In this document: positions 42,149 through 50,117 of the stretch, in pieces
Layout of the letters: the number at the start of each line of letters is the position of its first letter
Position numbering within the stretch: the stretch's first letter is position 1
Source of the DNA: Streptomyces macrolidinus
Lineage (GTDB): Bacteria; Actinomycetota; Actinomycetes; Streptomycetales; Streptomycetaceae
Assembly (NCBI RefSeq): GCF_023887685.1
Contig: NZ_JAMWMR010000009.1
Location: 62,001 to 126,000 of the forward strand
Length of the DNA stretch: 64,000 nt
Direction: 5' to 3'
Made by a program: the position numbers and the translations under genes
The notes under the pieces: generated by a model
Databases searched by the model: none
Told to the model about the DNA's origin: nothing
The model's input: the letters and a program-made list of their open reading frames with translations, nothing else

Positions 42149-42551
42149 CCTCGGCGGAGAGCGGCCCCACGGCCGTAGCCGCCGTGACGTCCGAGATACC
42201 GCCCATGACGACGCACCGCAGCAACCGGCTGCCCTGGGCTTCCGCGACGCGGTGCGCCGTGGCGCACGCCGCCTCACTTCCCTCCGTCCAGTGGTCGGCG
42301 GCGGCGAGCGCCGCCAAGTCGGCCGCGGCAGCGGCACGATGGCGCGCCAGCACGGCCTTCCCCTGGAACAGCAGCACCCCGAACACGGCGCACAGAGCGC
42401 CGATCAGACACACCACCCAGACAGTCGCCGAGCCGCGGTCCGAACTCAGCGACCGCATCCGGGTGTTGAAGGCCACCAACCCGGAGCACCGGCTCTCTCC
42501 CGTCGGCCCGCGCTTCCTCGCGCGCCCACCCGCCGGTTCATGTCTCCTCAC
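42018..42551 (-). CDS. TadG/TadE-like flp-pilus-assembly protein (Rv3654c-like)
   Basis: Last gene of the pilus cluster. 177 residues from GTG 42551, whose GTG shares bases with the TGA of the TadE gene (GTGA overlap). The core is SDRGSATVWVVCLIGALCAVFGVLLFQGKAVLARHRAAAAADLAAL, the N-terminal helix and Ala-rich stretch of TadG-like (DUF4244-neighbour) pseudopilins. Then come CATAHRVAEAQG and a Cys (LRCVV). The final 50 residues are Pro/Ala-rich and are encoded antisense to the helicase C-terminus. A start at the internal ATG (MRSLSSDRG) would remove 31 basic residues. Confidence 0.8.
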   Translation of the reverse strand: MRRHEPAGGRARKRGPTGESRCSGLVAFNTRMRSLSSDRGSATVWVVCLIGALCAVFGVLLFQGKAVLARHRAAAAADLAALAAADHWTEGSEAACATAHRVAEAQGSRLLRCVVMGGISDVTAATAVGPLSAEVRARAGPADPVGPTTASPAPPGSPPAARPPGSPSPPAPRATAP

Positions 42552-42943
42552 TGGCCCACCCCCACCGCGTCCTCCGCCGACGCCACTGCTTCTTGACGTA
42601 CTTCGAGCGGCAGCGCGGCCGGACCCGGCGTACGGGCGAGGACCGTCACATGCACCAGGTCGCCCTGGCGGCTCGTGGTGACCTTCGCTCCCTTCGGCGC
42701 GGCCCGCGCCGCCGTGTCCTCCACCACACCGGGTGACTCCTGCCGGGCCGCCGCCCGAGCCCCTGCCCGAGCGGCGTCCACACACTGGATCTGCGCGGAC
42801 ACGGCCAGCAAGGCCCAGACGAAGACGCCGAGGACGAACACCAGGACAGGCAGCACGACCGCGGCCTCCGCCGTCACGAACCCACCGTCCCGGCGCCCTC
42901 CGCAGCGTCTGGGACGCCCCTTCTCCCCATCACATCCGGACAT
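42548..42943 (-). CDS. TadE-family pilus minor subunit
   Basis: 131 residues with the TadE signature DGGFVTAEAAVVLPVLVFVLGVFVWALLAVSAQIQCVDAARAGARAAAR, a prepilin-like N-terminal helix preceded by a short basic leader. The C-terminal domain (TSRQGDLVHVTVLARTPG) is a small beta unit. Such minor pseudopilins are needed for Flp pilus assembly. The ATG lies 14 bases before the end of the pilin gene, so the two are translationally linked. Confidence 0.88.
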   Translation of the reverse strand: MSGCDGEKGRPRRCGGRRDGGFVTAEAAVVLPVLVFVLGVFVWALLAVSAQIQCVDAARAGARAAARQESPGVVEDTAARAAPKGAKVTTSRQGDLVHVTVLARTPGPAALPLEVRQEAVASAEDAVGVGQ

Positions 42944-43148
42944 CGAGCGCCCGCTTCACGATTCCCTGCAGTTCCTCGCTGACCTGCCCGCTCGTCAACA
43001 CCTTGTAGAGGAGCGCCGCGAAGGCCACTGCCGCGATAATGCCGACGGCGTACTCCGATGTGACCATGCCCGCGTCCCCGCGCACGGCCGCCCGTACCCG
43101 CCCTGCCAACGCCCGCATCCGGGCTCGTACTCGTTCTGTCTTGCACAT
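42930..43148 (-). CDS. Flp-like pilin (DUF4244)
   Basis: 72 residues: a basic leader (MCKTERVRARMRALAGRVR), a Gly before the mature start DAGMVTSEYAVGIIAAVAFAALLYKVL, and a short tail. The MVTSEYAVG-hydrophobic pattern with Glu at position 5 of the helix is the type IVb/Flp pilin signature. It is likely to be the main subunit of the fibre or pseudopilus made by the tad genes. ATG 43148 has GGGGG about 7 bases upstream. Confidence 0.88.
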   Translation of the reverse strand: MCKTERVRARMRALAGRVRAAVRGDAGMVTSEYAVGIIAAVAFAALLYKVLTSGQVSEELQGIVKRALDVRM

Positions 43149-43291
43149 CTCAACCCCCGTGCAGTTCTCGTCCTGTCGACCTGACCGATCCGTTCGGGCT
43201 GTTCGATCCGCTGGAACCGATCGGTCCGTCCGGTGCCTCCCGGCCACCGGGCCCATCCGATCCGTCGTCGTTCACCGCGTACCGTGCGCGG

Positions 43292-44179
43292 TCATCCGCC
43301 ACCTCCTTCCAGGAGCCCTCCCGCGAGTCCGATCACGACGGGGAGCACCCCGACCGCGATGAAGGCGGGCAGGAAGCACAGCCCCACCGGCGCGGTGACC
43401 ATGACGCCCGCCCGGCGCGCCCGTGCCGTCGCGGCGCGCCCCCACTCGGCACGGGCCTGTGTCGCGAGGCGCCCGACGGGCACGGCCGCCGGTACGCCGG
43501 AGTCACCCGCCCGTTCCAGAAGCCGTGCCAGCGCTCCGGCGCCGGGAAGGGCGGCCAATCGCCGCCACGCGTCCGCCGGGTCGCCGCCGAGCCGCACCTC
43601 GGCCGCCCCGCGGGCCAGCCGTTCGCCGACCGGGCCTCCCAACGCCTCGCCCACCGCCCGAGCGGCCGACACGGGGCTCGCGCCCGCGGTGATGCACGCC
43701 GCCAGCAGATCCGCGGCCAGCGGAAGCCGACGGGCCACCTCGGCGGGGTCGTAGTCCCGCGTGAGGCGGTTGCATTCCTCCCGGGCTCGCCACCGCTTCA
43801 CACCGACTCCGGTGATCACCCCGGCGACCAGTCCGCCCACGCCTCCGATCAGCACCCACCCGACGCACAGCGCCCCCACGACCGGCAGCCACCGCCGAAC
43901 GGTGTTCCGCACTTCGTTCCGCCGCCGCACGCCGTCGGGCACCGGGCCCGGCCCCTGCGGTACCCGCAAGCCCGCCCGCGCCCGCATGTTGCGTCGAGCG
44001 AAGGGGATCCAGGGCGTTCCCGAACTGCCTTCCTCGCACGTGCTGTTCTGCGTCAGCGCCGCGTCCAGTCGACGCCGCACTCTCCGCTCACGTCCTGCCG
44101 TGACGAGCAGCCACGCCGCCCAGCACAGCGCGGACGCTCCCCAGACCACTCCCCACCTGTGGACGGTCTCGGCGCTCAT
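43292..44179 (-). CDS. TadC-like inner-membrane platform protein
   Basis: 295 residues of the type II secretion F family (PF00482). Membrane segments are seen at about 8-25, near 105-135 (VVGALCVGWVLIGGVGGLVAGVITG), and at the C-terminus (VMVTAPVGLCFLPAFIAVGVLPVVIGLAGGLLEG). The soluble T2SSF domain includes LPLAADLLAACITAGASP. ATG 44179 overlaps the TadB stop (ATGA). With TadB it forms the membrane base of the pilus machine. Confidence 0.88.
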   Translation of the reverse strand: MSAETVHRWGVVWGASALCWAAWLLVTAGRERRVRRRLDAALTQNSTCEEGSSGTPWIPFARRNMRARAGLRVPQGPGPVPDGVRRRNEVRNTVRRWLPVVGALCVGWVLIGGVGGLVAGVITGVGVKRWRAREECNRLTRDYDPAEVARRLPLAADLLAACITAGASPVSAARAVGEALGGPVGERLARGAAEVRLGGDPADAWRRLAALPGAGALARLLERAGDSGVPAAVPVGRLATQARAEWGRAATARARRAGVMVTAPVGLCFLPAFIAVGVLPVVIGLAGGLLEGGGG

Positions 44180-45036
44180 GCCGCCTCCGCTCCCCGCACG
44201 ATCCGCAGCGCCCACCACAGCCCCGCGCCCTCCAGCACGCCGCCGAGCACAAGGCAGGCCAGGCCCGCGCCCGTGTGCAGCAGTACGTGCAGTGGGCGGG
44301 CGCCGAGCCCGGTGCCGAGCAGCAGACCGAGGACCGGCAGGCCCGCGAGCAGCACCGCCGTCGAACGGGCCCCCGCCAACTGGGCCTGCAGGTCGGCCCG
44401 TTGATCTCGCTCGGCGCGCAGCGCCGCCTCCAGCCGGTCGAGCCCGGAGGCCAGGCCCGCACCGCGGTCCACGGCCACTCGCCAGCACGCGGCAAGTCCC
44501 GACAACCCGTCGGCGCCCGGCTGCTGTGCCGCCTTGGCGAGTGCGTCCGGCACATCCCCGCCGAATCGCGCTGCCGCCAGCACCGTCGCCTGGGCCTCGC
44601 CGAGGCCACCATCGTCACGGGCCACGCGCAGCAGCGCCTCGCCGGGTTGGCACCCCGCGCGCACCTCTCCGGCGAGCGCCCCGCACAACGCGATCACCGC
44701 CTCGCCGCGCCGGTCGCGCGCCAGCCGCGCCTCCCGCGCGAGCCGCACCCGGCGCAGCAGAGGCACACCCCCGACCCCGGCCAGCAGGGGCAGGACGGAC
44801 GCACCGAGCACCGCGATCACCGCACCCACGGCGACCGACCACCACTCGACCCGCAACCTCCGCACACGCGCACGAACCCCTGCCCAGGGCGGGGAACCGC
44901 CCCCTGGTGCCTCGCCGCCGCCCGTGACCAGCAGCCGGGCTCGCCGCCCCGACGTGCTCGAGGCGCTCATCACCCATGCCGCCGTACCGGCACACACCAG
45001 TCCCGCACCCACCGACAACTGTCCGACCTCCGTCAC
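44176..45036 (-). CDS. TadB-like inner-membrane platform protein
   Basis: 286 residues of the type II secretion F family. Two membrane segments lie near residues 65-95 and two at the C-terminus (VLLAGLPVLGLLLGTGLGARPLHVLLHTGAG). The T2SSF core is GEAVIALCGALAGEVRAGCQPGEALLRV. GTG 45036 overlaps the TadA stop by four bases (GTGA). Function follows from its place between tadA and tadC. Confidence 0.88.
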   Translation of the reverse strand: MTEVGQLSVGAGLVCAGTAAWVMSASSTSGRRARLLVTGGGEAPGGGSPPWAGVRARVRRLRVEWWSVAVGAVIAVLGASVLPLLAGVGGVPLLRRVRLAREARLARDRRGEAVIALCGALAGEVRAGCQPGEALLRVARDDGGLGEAQATVLAAARFGGDVPDALAKAAQQPGADGLSGLAACWRVAVDRGAGLASGLDRLEAALRAERDQRADLQAQLAGARSTAVLLAGLPVLGLLLGTGLGARPLHVLLHTGAGLACLVLGGVLEGAGLWWALRIVRGAEAA

Positions 45037-46295
45037 GGCGCCTCACTCCCCTCGCTCCCACCTCGCAGCAGCTCCCGCAGCCGCTCCCAGCCCCGCTCGC
45101 GGGTGAACGCCGTGGCGCCCCACCGCAGCGCGGGCACGGTCACCACCAGGCCCGACGTGTCCCGTTCCAGCACATGGACCTCCGCGATCCGGCGCCGCCC
45201 GTTCCGGTCGCGCACCAGGTGGAGGACCACCGACAGCCCAGCCGCCAATTGGCTGTGCAGCGCGGCACGGTCCAGGCCCGCCGCCGTCCCGAGCGCCTCC
45301 AGCCGGGCCGGCACCTGCGCCGCCGCGTTCGCGTGGAGCGTGCCGCAGCCGCCCTCGTGACCGGTGTTCAGGGCAGCGAGCAAAGACACAACCTCGGGAC
45401 CGCGCACCTCGCCGACGACCAGCCGATCGGGTCTCATCCGCAGCGCCTGCCGCACCAAGTCCTCGAGCTGGACGAGCCCCACGCCCTCCTGGTTCGCGGG
45501 CCGTCCTTCCAGGCGCACCACATGGGGATGGTCGGGCCGCAGCTCCGTCGAGTCCTCGGCCAGCACGATCCGTTCGGACGGCGGGACCATGCCCAGCAGC
45601 GTGCTCAGGAGCGTGGTCTTCCCTGAACCGGTTCCGCCGCTGATCACATAGGAGAGCCGAGAAGCGATCAGCTCCCGCAGGACGCGGTCACCACCCGGCG
45701 GCACCGTCCCCGCCGTGACCAGTTCGTCAAGGGTGAACGCCCGTGGCCGTACGACCCGCAGGGACAGACAGGTCGAGCCGACCGCGACGGGCGGCAGAAC
45801 CGCATGCAGCCGGGTGCCGTCCGGCAGGCGGGCGTCGACCCACGGTCTGGCGTCGTCGAGCCGCCGCCCCGCAACGGCCGCCAGGCGTTGTGCGAGACGG
45901 CGTACGGCCGCCGCATCGGGAAAGGACACCGGCGTCAGCTCCAGCCCACCGCCCCGGTCCACCCATACCCGGTCCGGGGCCGCCACCAGGACGTCGGTCA
46001 CGGTCGGATCGGCGAGCAGGGAGTCCAACGGGCCGCTACCGACCAACTCGGAACGCAACTGGTGGGCAGCGCCCAGCACTTCCGCGTCCCCGAGCACCTT
46101 TCCCTGCGCCCGCAGGGCCTGTGCCACATGCGCGGGAGTCGGCTCGGCCCCGCTCTCGGCCAGCCACTGCCGCACGCCGTCCAACAGCCGTGCGCGTTCG
46201 CCGATATCGGTCGCGTACCCAAGTCCCTCACTCGCCCTCGCATCACGCCTCGCGCCAGGGTCCGCGCCCACCGGCTCAACCCAGCTCGTACTCAT
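45033..46295 (-). CDS. TadA/CpaF-type secretion ATPase
   Basis: 420-residue hexameric ATPase that powers pilus assembly. Walker A is ISGGTGSGKTTLLSTLLG, Asp box VLAEDSTELRPDHPHVVRLE, Walker B DRLVVGEVRGPEVV, and His box NTGHEGGCGTLHANAA. The N-terminal domain includes GSGPLDSLLADPTVTDVLV. ATG 46295 overlaps the ssd stop by four bases. The cluster has no TadV prepilin peptidase or secretin, which fits a Gram-positive cell; processing must come from a peptidase elsewhere. Confidence 0.94.
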   Translation of the reverse strand: MSTSWVEPVGADPGARRDARASEGLGYATDIGERARLLDGVRQWLAESGAEPTPAHVAQALRAQGKVLGDAEVLGAAHQLRSELVGSGPLDSLLADPTVTDVLVAAPDRVWVDRGGGLELTPVSFPDAAAVRRLAQRLAAVAGRRLDDARPWVDARLPDGTRLHAVLPPVAVGSTCLSLRVVRPRAFTLDELVTAGTVPPGGDRVLRELIASRLSYVISGGTGSGKTTLLSTLLGMVPPSERIVLAEDSTELRPDHPHVVRLEGRPANQEGVGLVQLEDLVRQALRMRPDRLVVGEVRGPEVVSLLAALNTGHEGGCGTLHANAAAQVPARLEALGTAAGLDRAALHSQLAAGLSVVLHLVRDRNGRRRIAEVHVLERDTSGLVVTVPALRWGATAFTRERGWERLRELLRGGSEGSEAP

Positions 46296-47389
46296 GCGTC
46301 AGTCCCCCGCCCCGCCGACGCCCGCTCCCAGAAGGCCGAGCAGAACCGGGCGAGCGGCCCCCGCACCGCTCCTCCGGGCGGTACCGAGCCGTCCGGCGGC
46401 GGTGTCTCGTACGGCACTTCGCCGACCAGCGGAAGTCCCAGCAGCCGCGCCACCTCACGGTCGTCGAGGCCGGGCGCGTACGGCCCTCGTACCGCGATCC
46501 GCAGATCGGCCAGGACCATGCCGACGGCGGTCGCCACCCGTCGCGCGGCGGCGATCGCGCGCAGCTCGGCGGGGACCACCAACACCCCGACGTCCACTTG
46601 GGCGAGGACTTCCGCGACGCCCTCGTCGACGCGGCGCGGAAGGTCCACGACGACCGCGCCACCGCGCCGCCGGCCCGCGGCGAGGACGGCACGAACCGCC
46701 TGAGGCGGGACAGCGACCGTGTCGCCCCGGTCCCAGCTCAGCACCCGCAGTGCGTGCAGCTCGGGCAGGGACTCCTCCAAGGCGCCACCCCCGACCCGGC
46801 CGCGGGATGCGGCGAACGCCGGCCAGCGCAGTCCTTCGGCGGTCTCTCCACCGAGGAGCACATCGAGCCCGCCGCCCAGTGGATCGGCGTCCACGAGCAG
46901 CGTGCGCGTCCCCTCTCGTGCCGAGGTGACGGCCAGGGCGCAGGCCAGTGTGGACGCGCCGGCCCCGCCGCGGCCTCCCATGACGCCCACGGTGAGCGCG
47001 GGCCTGCCCACCCCTTCGGCCACGTCGGCGATGCGGTCGACAAGCCATTGCTCACCGTCCGGCAGCAACAGGACATGGTCGGCGCCGATCTCCACGGCCC
47101 GCCGCCAGACGTCGGAATCGTCCTGATCCCGCCCGACCAGCACCACTCCGCGTCTGCGCACGGCCCCTCGTACGCGGCGCACCGCATCGTCGCCGACGAT
47201 GACGAGCGGCGCGGCCTCCCAACTGCCCCGAGGCCGGGGCACCCCGGGATGGACCTCAGGTCTGGCGCCCGCCGCCGCGCACAAGCGCAGCAAGTCGTCG
47301 AGGAGTTCGGCGTCCTCGGTGACGATCAGCGGCCCGCTCCGTCGTCCTTCGGCGACGGCCGCCCCGTCCTGTGTGATGGCTCCCGCCAC
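46292..47389 (-). CDS. ssd: Septum site-determining protein Ssd (MinD/CpaE-like)
   Basis: 365-residue MinD-superfamily protein. The N-terminal 130 residues form a receiver-like domain (GPLIVTEDAELLDDLLRLCAAAG). The ATPase-like domain has GVMGGRGGAGASTLACALAV in place of the deviant Walker A, with no lysine. This is the known oddity of Ssd proteins. VVVDLPRRVDEGVAEVL corresponds to Walker B. In mycobacteria Ssd affects septum placement; its constant link to tad genes suggests it plays the CpaE part, positioning the pilus machine. GTG 47389 has AGGGGG 9 bases upstream. Confidence 0.92.
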   Translation of the reverse strand: MAGAITQDGAAVAEGRRSGPLIVTEDAELLDDLLRLCAAAGARPEVHPGVPRPRGSWEAAPLVIVGDDAVRRVRGAVRRRGVVLVGRDQDDSDVWRRAVEIGADHVLLLPDGEQWLVDRIADVAEGVGRPALTVGVMGGRGGAGASTLACALAVTSAREGTRTLLVDADPLGGGLDVLLGGETAEGLRWPAFAASRGRVGGGALEESLPELHALRVLSWDRGDTVAVPPQAVRAVLAAGRRRGGAVVVDLPRRVDEGVAEVLAQVDVGVLVVPAELRAIAAARRVATAVGMVLADLRIAVRGPYAPGLDDREVARLLGLPLVGEVPYETPPPDGSVPPGGAVRGPLARFCSAFWERASAGRGTDA

Positions 47390-47799
47390 GATCTCCAGCC
47401 CCCTTCGCTGCGTCTTCCGCCCGGCACGCGGCGCCCTTGTGGCCCCGCGCTTCCCGCTCGTGCGGAGAACCGGCAACCGGCCTCCATATGAACGGCCGAT
47501 ACGAACCGGCCATACGCGCTCGACAAACCGAACCGGCCATGAACTCGCCGGCGGTGGGAGCGCGTTGGAATCACGATGCAGCGGTCCCGGAAATCATGTG
47601 GATCTTGGTCGAAAACTGTGGACTGCTGAGTGGTTGTGAATATCGCTGTCACCCATAACGGTGAGCCCTCGATGGCTTCCACAGAGCAGCGCGACGGCTA
47701 CGTACCGTGACGGATCTTGGGAGTGAGCGATCATCGCCCGGAGAGCCGCTGCACGGCTCCGGAACGGACTGAGGAGAGGCGAAAACCCACCCGGACATG
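47390..47799. promoter_or_regulatory. Upstream region of ssd
   Basis: 410 bases between ssd and the 6C RNA. A direct repeat CGAACCGGCCAT at 47502-47513 and 47529-47540 (27-base period) lies about 115 bases before the ssd start. TCCACA hexamers on the minus strand near 47600-47625 resemble DnaA boxes only partly. I see no gene. Confidence 0.4.
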
Positions 47800-47900
47800 C
47801 GACGACCCCCGCCGGGGGGGAGAGCGGGGGTCGTCCCCACGGCCGACTCGGGGGGGGAGGAGTCGGACCGGGTTAGCACGGTCGCGAACGATCCGTGACT
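47800..47900 (-). ncRNA. 6C RNA (actinobacterial small RNA with C-rich hairpin loops)
   Basis: The minus strand forms two hairpins. One is CCGACTC/GAGTCGG (47866-47860 with 47849-47843) with a loop containing eight C. The other has a 12-bp stem GACGACCCCCGC/GCGGGGGTCGTC (47835-47824 with 47812-47801) with a loop containing eight C. Paired hairpins with six or more loop cytosines define the 6C RNA family; the mycobacterial member B11 lies between ssd and a HAD phosphatase, as here. A possible -10 TACACC (47911-47906) puts the start near 47899, giving about 100 bases. In mycobacteria it base-pairs with mRNAs of growth and secretion genes through its C loops. Confidence 0.85.
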
Positions 47901-47970
47901 TCCATGGTGTACCCGAGAGCCTTCTCAGGCAAACCCACACGCCTCACCTTACGCCGAATGGTGGGCGCCT

Positions 47971-48795
47971 ATGCTCGGAGCCGTGGAAAACCACTCCTTG
48001 CCCCGGACAGCGGCCTTCTTTGATCTGGACAAGACGGTCATTGCGAAGTCGAGCGCACTCACCTTCAGCAAGTCCTTCTACCAAGGCGGACTGATCAACC
48101 GCAGAGCCGTCTTGCGTACCGCATACACCCAGTTCGTGTTCCTGGCGGGCGGCGCCGACCACGACCAGATGGAACGGATGCGCGAGTATCTGTCCGCGCT
48201 GTGCCGCGGTTGGAACGTCCGACAGGTCAAAGAGATCGTCGCCGAGACGCTTCACGACCTGATCGACCCCATCATCTACGACGAGGCCGCCTCCCTCATC
48301 GAGGGCCACCACACCGCCGGACGCGACGTCGTGATCGTGTCCACATCCGGCGCTGAGGTGGTCGAACCGATCGGTCACCTGCTCGGCGCCGACCGGGTGG
48401 TGGCCACCCGGCTGGCCGTGGGCGACGACGGCTGCTTCACGGGCGAGGTGGAGTACTACGCGTACGGGCCGACGAAGGCGGAGGCGATCAGGGAACTCGC
48501 CGAGTCCGAGGGGTACGACCTTGCGCGCTGCTACGCCTACAGCGATTCGGTGACCGACCTGCCGATGCTGGAGTCCGTCGGCCACCCGCACGCGGTGAAC
48601 CCGGACCGGGCGCTGCGCCGTGAGGCACTCACGCGTGAGTGGCCGATTCTGGACTTCCATCGACCGGTCCCGCTCAAGCAGCGGCTGTCCGTACGGCCGC
48701 GCCCCGCGCTCGTCGCAGCGGCCGCGATAGGCGCGGCAGTGGCGACCGCAGGACTGGTCTGGTACGCGAACCGACGACGGACACCAGCCGTGTGA
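47971..48795 (+). CDS. HAD-IB family phosphatase (SerB1-like), membrane-anchored
   Basis: 274 residues. HAD motif I is AAFFDLDKTVIAKSS (nucleophile Asp about residue 18), motif II VIVSTSGAEV, and motifs III/IV GPTKAEAIREL and YAYSDSVTDLPML. The C-terminus has a hydrophobic segment (ALVAAAAIGAAVATAGLVWYA) followed by Arg-rich residues, so it is probably tail-anchored with the enzyme in the cytosol. It is the Rv3661-type protein; substrate is uncertain (phosphoserine or a lipid phosphate are possible). Start is ATG 47971 or GTG 47983; TATGCT at 47969-47974 could be a -10 for a leaderless message starting at the GTG. Confidence 0.9.
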   Translation: MLGAVENHSLPRTAAFFDLDKTVIAKSSALTFSKSFYQGGLINRRAVLRTAYTQFVFLAGGADHDQMERMREYLSALCRGWNVRQVKEIVAETLHDLIDPIIYDEAASLIEGHHTAGRDVVIVSTSGAEVVEPIGHLLGADRVVATRLAVGDDGCFTGEVEYYAYGPTKAEAIRELAESEGYDLARCYAYSDSVTDLPMLESVGHPHAVNPDRALRREALTREWPILDFHRPVPLKQRLSVRPRPALVAAAAIGAAVATAGLVWYANRRRTPAV

Positions 48796-48859
48796 GCCCA
48801 CGCGTGCGCCCGCAGGCTCACCTCACGCGCCCGGTTCATACCTCTTTGAGTAGGAAAGT

Positions 48860-49145
48860 AAAGAAGCTCATCCAGGACTTCCACTCACTTCGGCCCTGGA
48901 GTACAAAGGACTTAAGGCCCGCGAGACCAAAGGAAGCCATCCGAAAGGATCACCTTTATAACGCAACTGGCCCCACGGACCGAAGCATGAACACTGGGCA
49001 CCCACGCGACGTCGACCCGTCGATTACGGGCCAGCCGCACCAGGAGGCGGGCAGAAGTTCCCGACCTGATGGGCAACACATCGAGGACGCTTGGTAACCC
49101 GATGAACATGCCAGCGGCGGTACGAGATCTCGTACCGCCGCAACT
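48860..49145 (+). ncRNA. Ms1-like RNA (homologue of S. coelicolor scr3559 / mycobacterial Ms1-MTS2823)
   Basis: A 400-base interval after the HAD gene has no convincing reading frame, is richer in A/T at its start (AGGAAAGTAAAGAAGC), and ends in a perfect 14-bp palindromic hairpin GCGGCGGTACGAGA/TCTCGTACCGCCGC (49114-49141). In mycobacteria the abundant RNA-polymerase-core-binding RNA Ms1 lies at exactly this place, after the HAD gene. In S. coelicolor the abundant transcript scr3559 takes the same position, as I recall. The 5' end is an estimate; no clear promoter could be fixed. Confidence 0.7.
49114..49141 (+). terminator. Terminator hairpin of the Ms1-like RNA
   Basis: 14-bp perfect inverted repeat without spacer, followed by CAACTCTGTG. 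It is also placed to stop transcripts from the converging gene at 49201-50022. Confidence 0.8.
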
Positions 49146-49200
49146 CTGTGACAAAGGGCCCGCACCGGGTCCTCCCTCATGACCACGTGCCGCCCAGGGA

Positions 49201-50022
49201 CTACGCCGCGCCGCGCTGGAGCGCCTCGCAGACCGCGGTGGACTCGCGGGCGCCCAGCTCGACCGCCTTCGCGCAATGGGCGATCCACACCGCCATGCCC
49301 TCCGGGGTGCCCGACGCATAGCCGTCGAGCGCCGCCGCATAGGCCGCGCGTCCCAGTTCCGCGTGGCCGACCTCCGCCGAACAGACCGCCTTCGGGTCGA
49401 GACCGCTTCCCACGAGAACGATGCGCTGGGCGGCCCGCGCGACCAAGCCGTTGTGAGAGGCGAAGGGACGCAGGGCGAGGAGTTCGCCGTGCACGACAGC
49501 CGCGGTGACGAGGGCGGGGGCCGAACCACCCGCGACGATCAGCTCGGACAGTCCCTCGAGGCGACCCGACACCTCGGCCGCACTGGGCAACGGCAGCTCC
49601 ACGAGCGGCTCGTCCACCGGCTCGCCGTCCTGTCGCGGGCGCCCTACCCCGAGGCCGGAGTCCGCAGCCGCCACCAGGTGCAGCCGCGCCAGCACCCGAA
49701 GGGGCGACTGCCGCCAGATGGACAGCAGTTGCCCTGCCTCCGCGGTCAGCCTGAGAGCCGCGCCGACCGTACGGGCCTCGTCCTCACCGCTGAAGTCCGT
49801 GCGCCGGCGCACCTCCTCCAGGGCCCAGTCGGCACCGGACAGTGCCGCCGAACCGCGCGCGCCGCGCAGCGCCGCCTCGGAGGTGATCTCGTTGCTGCGG
49901 CGCCGCATGATCCGGTGTCCGTAGACCCGGTCCACGGCCTTGCGTACGGACTCCACGGACTCGGCCACACCGGGCAGCGCCCCCAGGGCCGCAAGCGGAT
50001 CGGTCGCACCTGTCGAACTCAT
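49201..50022 (-). CDS. Fic-like protein without the catalytic histidine (Rv3662c-like)
   Basis: 273-residue cytoplasmic protein. Residues about 165-205 (VVHGELLALRPFASHNGLVARAAQRIVL) follow the helix-loop of Fic proteins, HPFxxGNGRxxR, but the catalytic His is Arg (LRPF) and GNGR is replaced by HNGL. AMPylation is therefore unlikely and the protein may be a binding scaffold. ATG 50022 starts MSSTGATDPLAALGALPG; upstream in-frame Met codons are less likely. It is usually annotated as an oxidoreductase or hypothetical, and that label is not supported by any cofactor motif here. Convergent with the Ms1-like RNA. Confidence 0.75.
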   Translation of the reverse strand: MSSTGATDPLAALGALPGVAESVESVRKAVDRVYGHRIMRRRSNEITSEAALRGARGSAALSGADWALEEVRRRTDFSGEDEARTVGAALRLTAEAGQLLSIWRQSPLRVLARLHLVAAADSGLGVGRPRQDGEPVDEPLVELPLPSAAEVSGRLEGLSELIVAGGSAPALVTAAVVHGELLALRPFASHNGLVARAAQRIVLVGSGLDPKAVCSAEVGHAELGRAAYAAALDGYASGTPEGMAVWIAHCAKAVELGARESTAVCEALQRGAA

Positions 50023-50117
50023 GAGTCCGACCCTACGCACCCTCACATCCCTTCCTTCGAAGGAGTGGTCTTCTTCACGCTCGGCTACCACGTACAGCCA
50101 TCACACAGCTACGCTTC

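Noticed and set aside
47600..47625. DnaA box cluster near ssd
   Set aside because: Two TCCACA hexamers are present but neither full 9-mer matches the Streptomyces consensus, and the origin is elsewhere.
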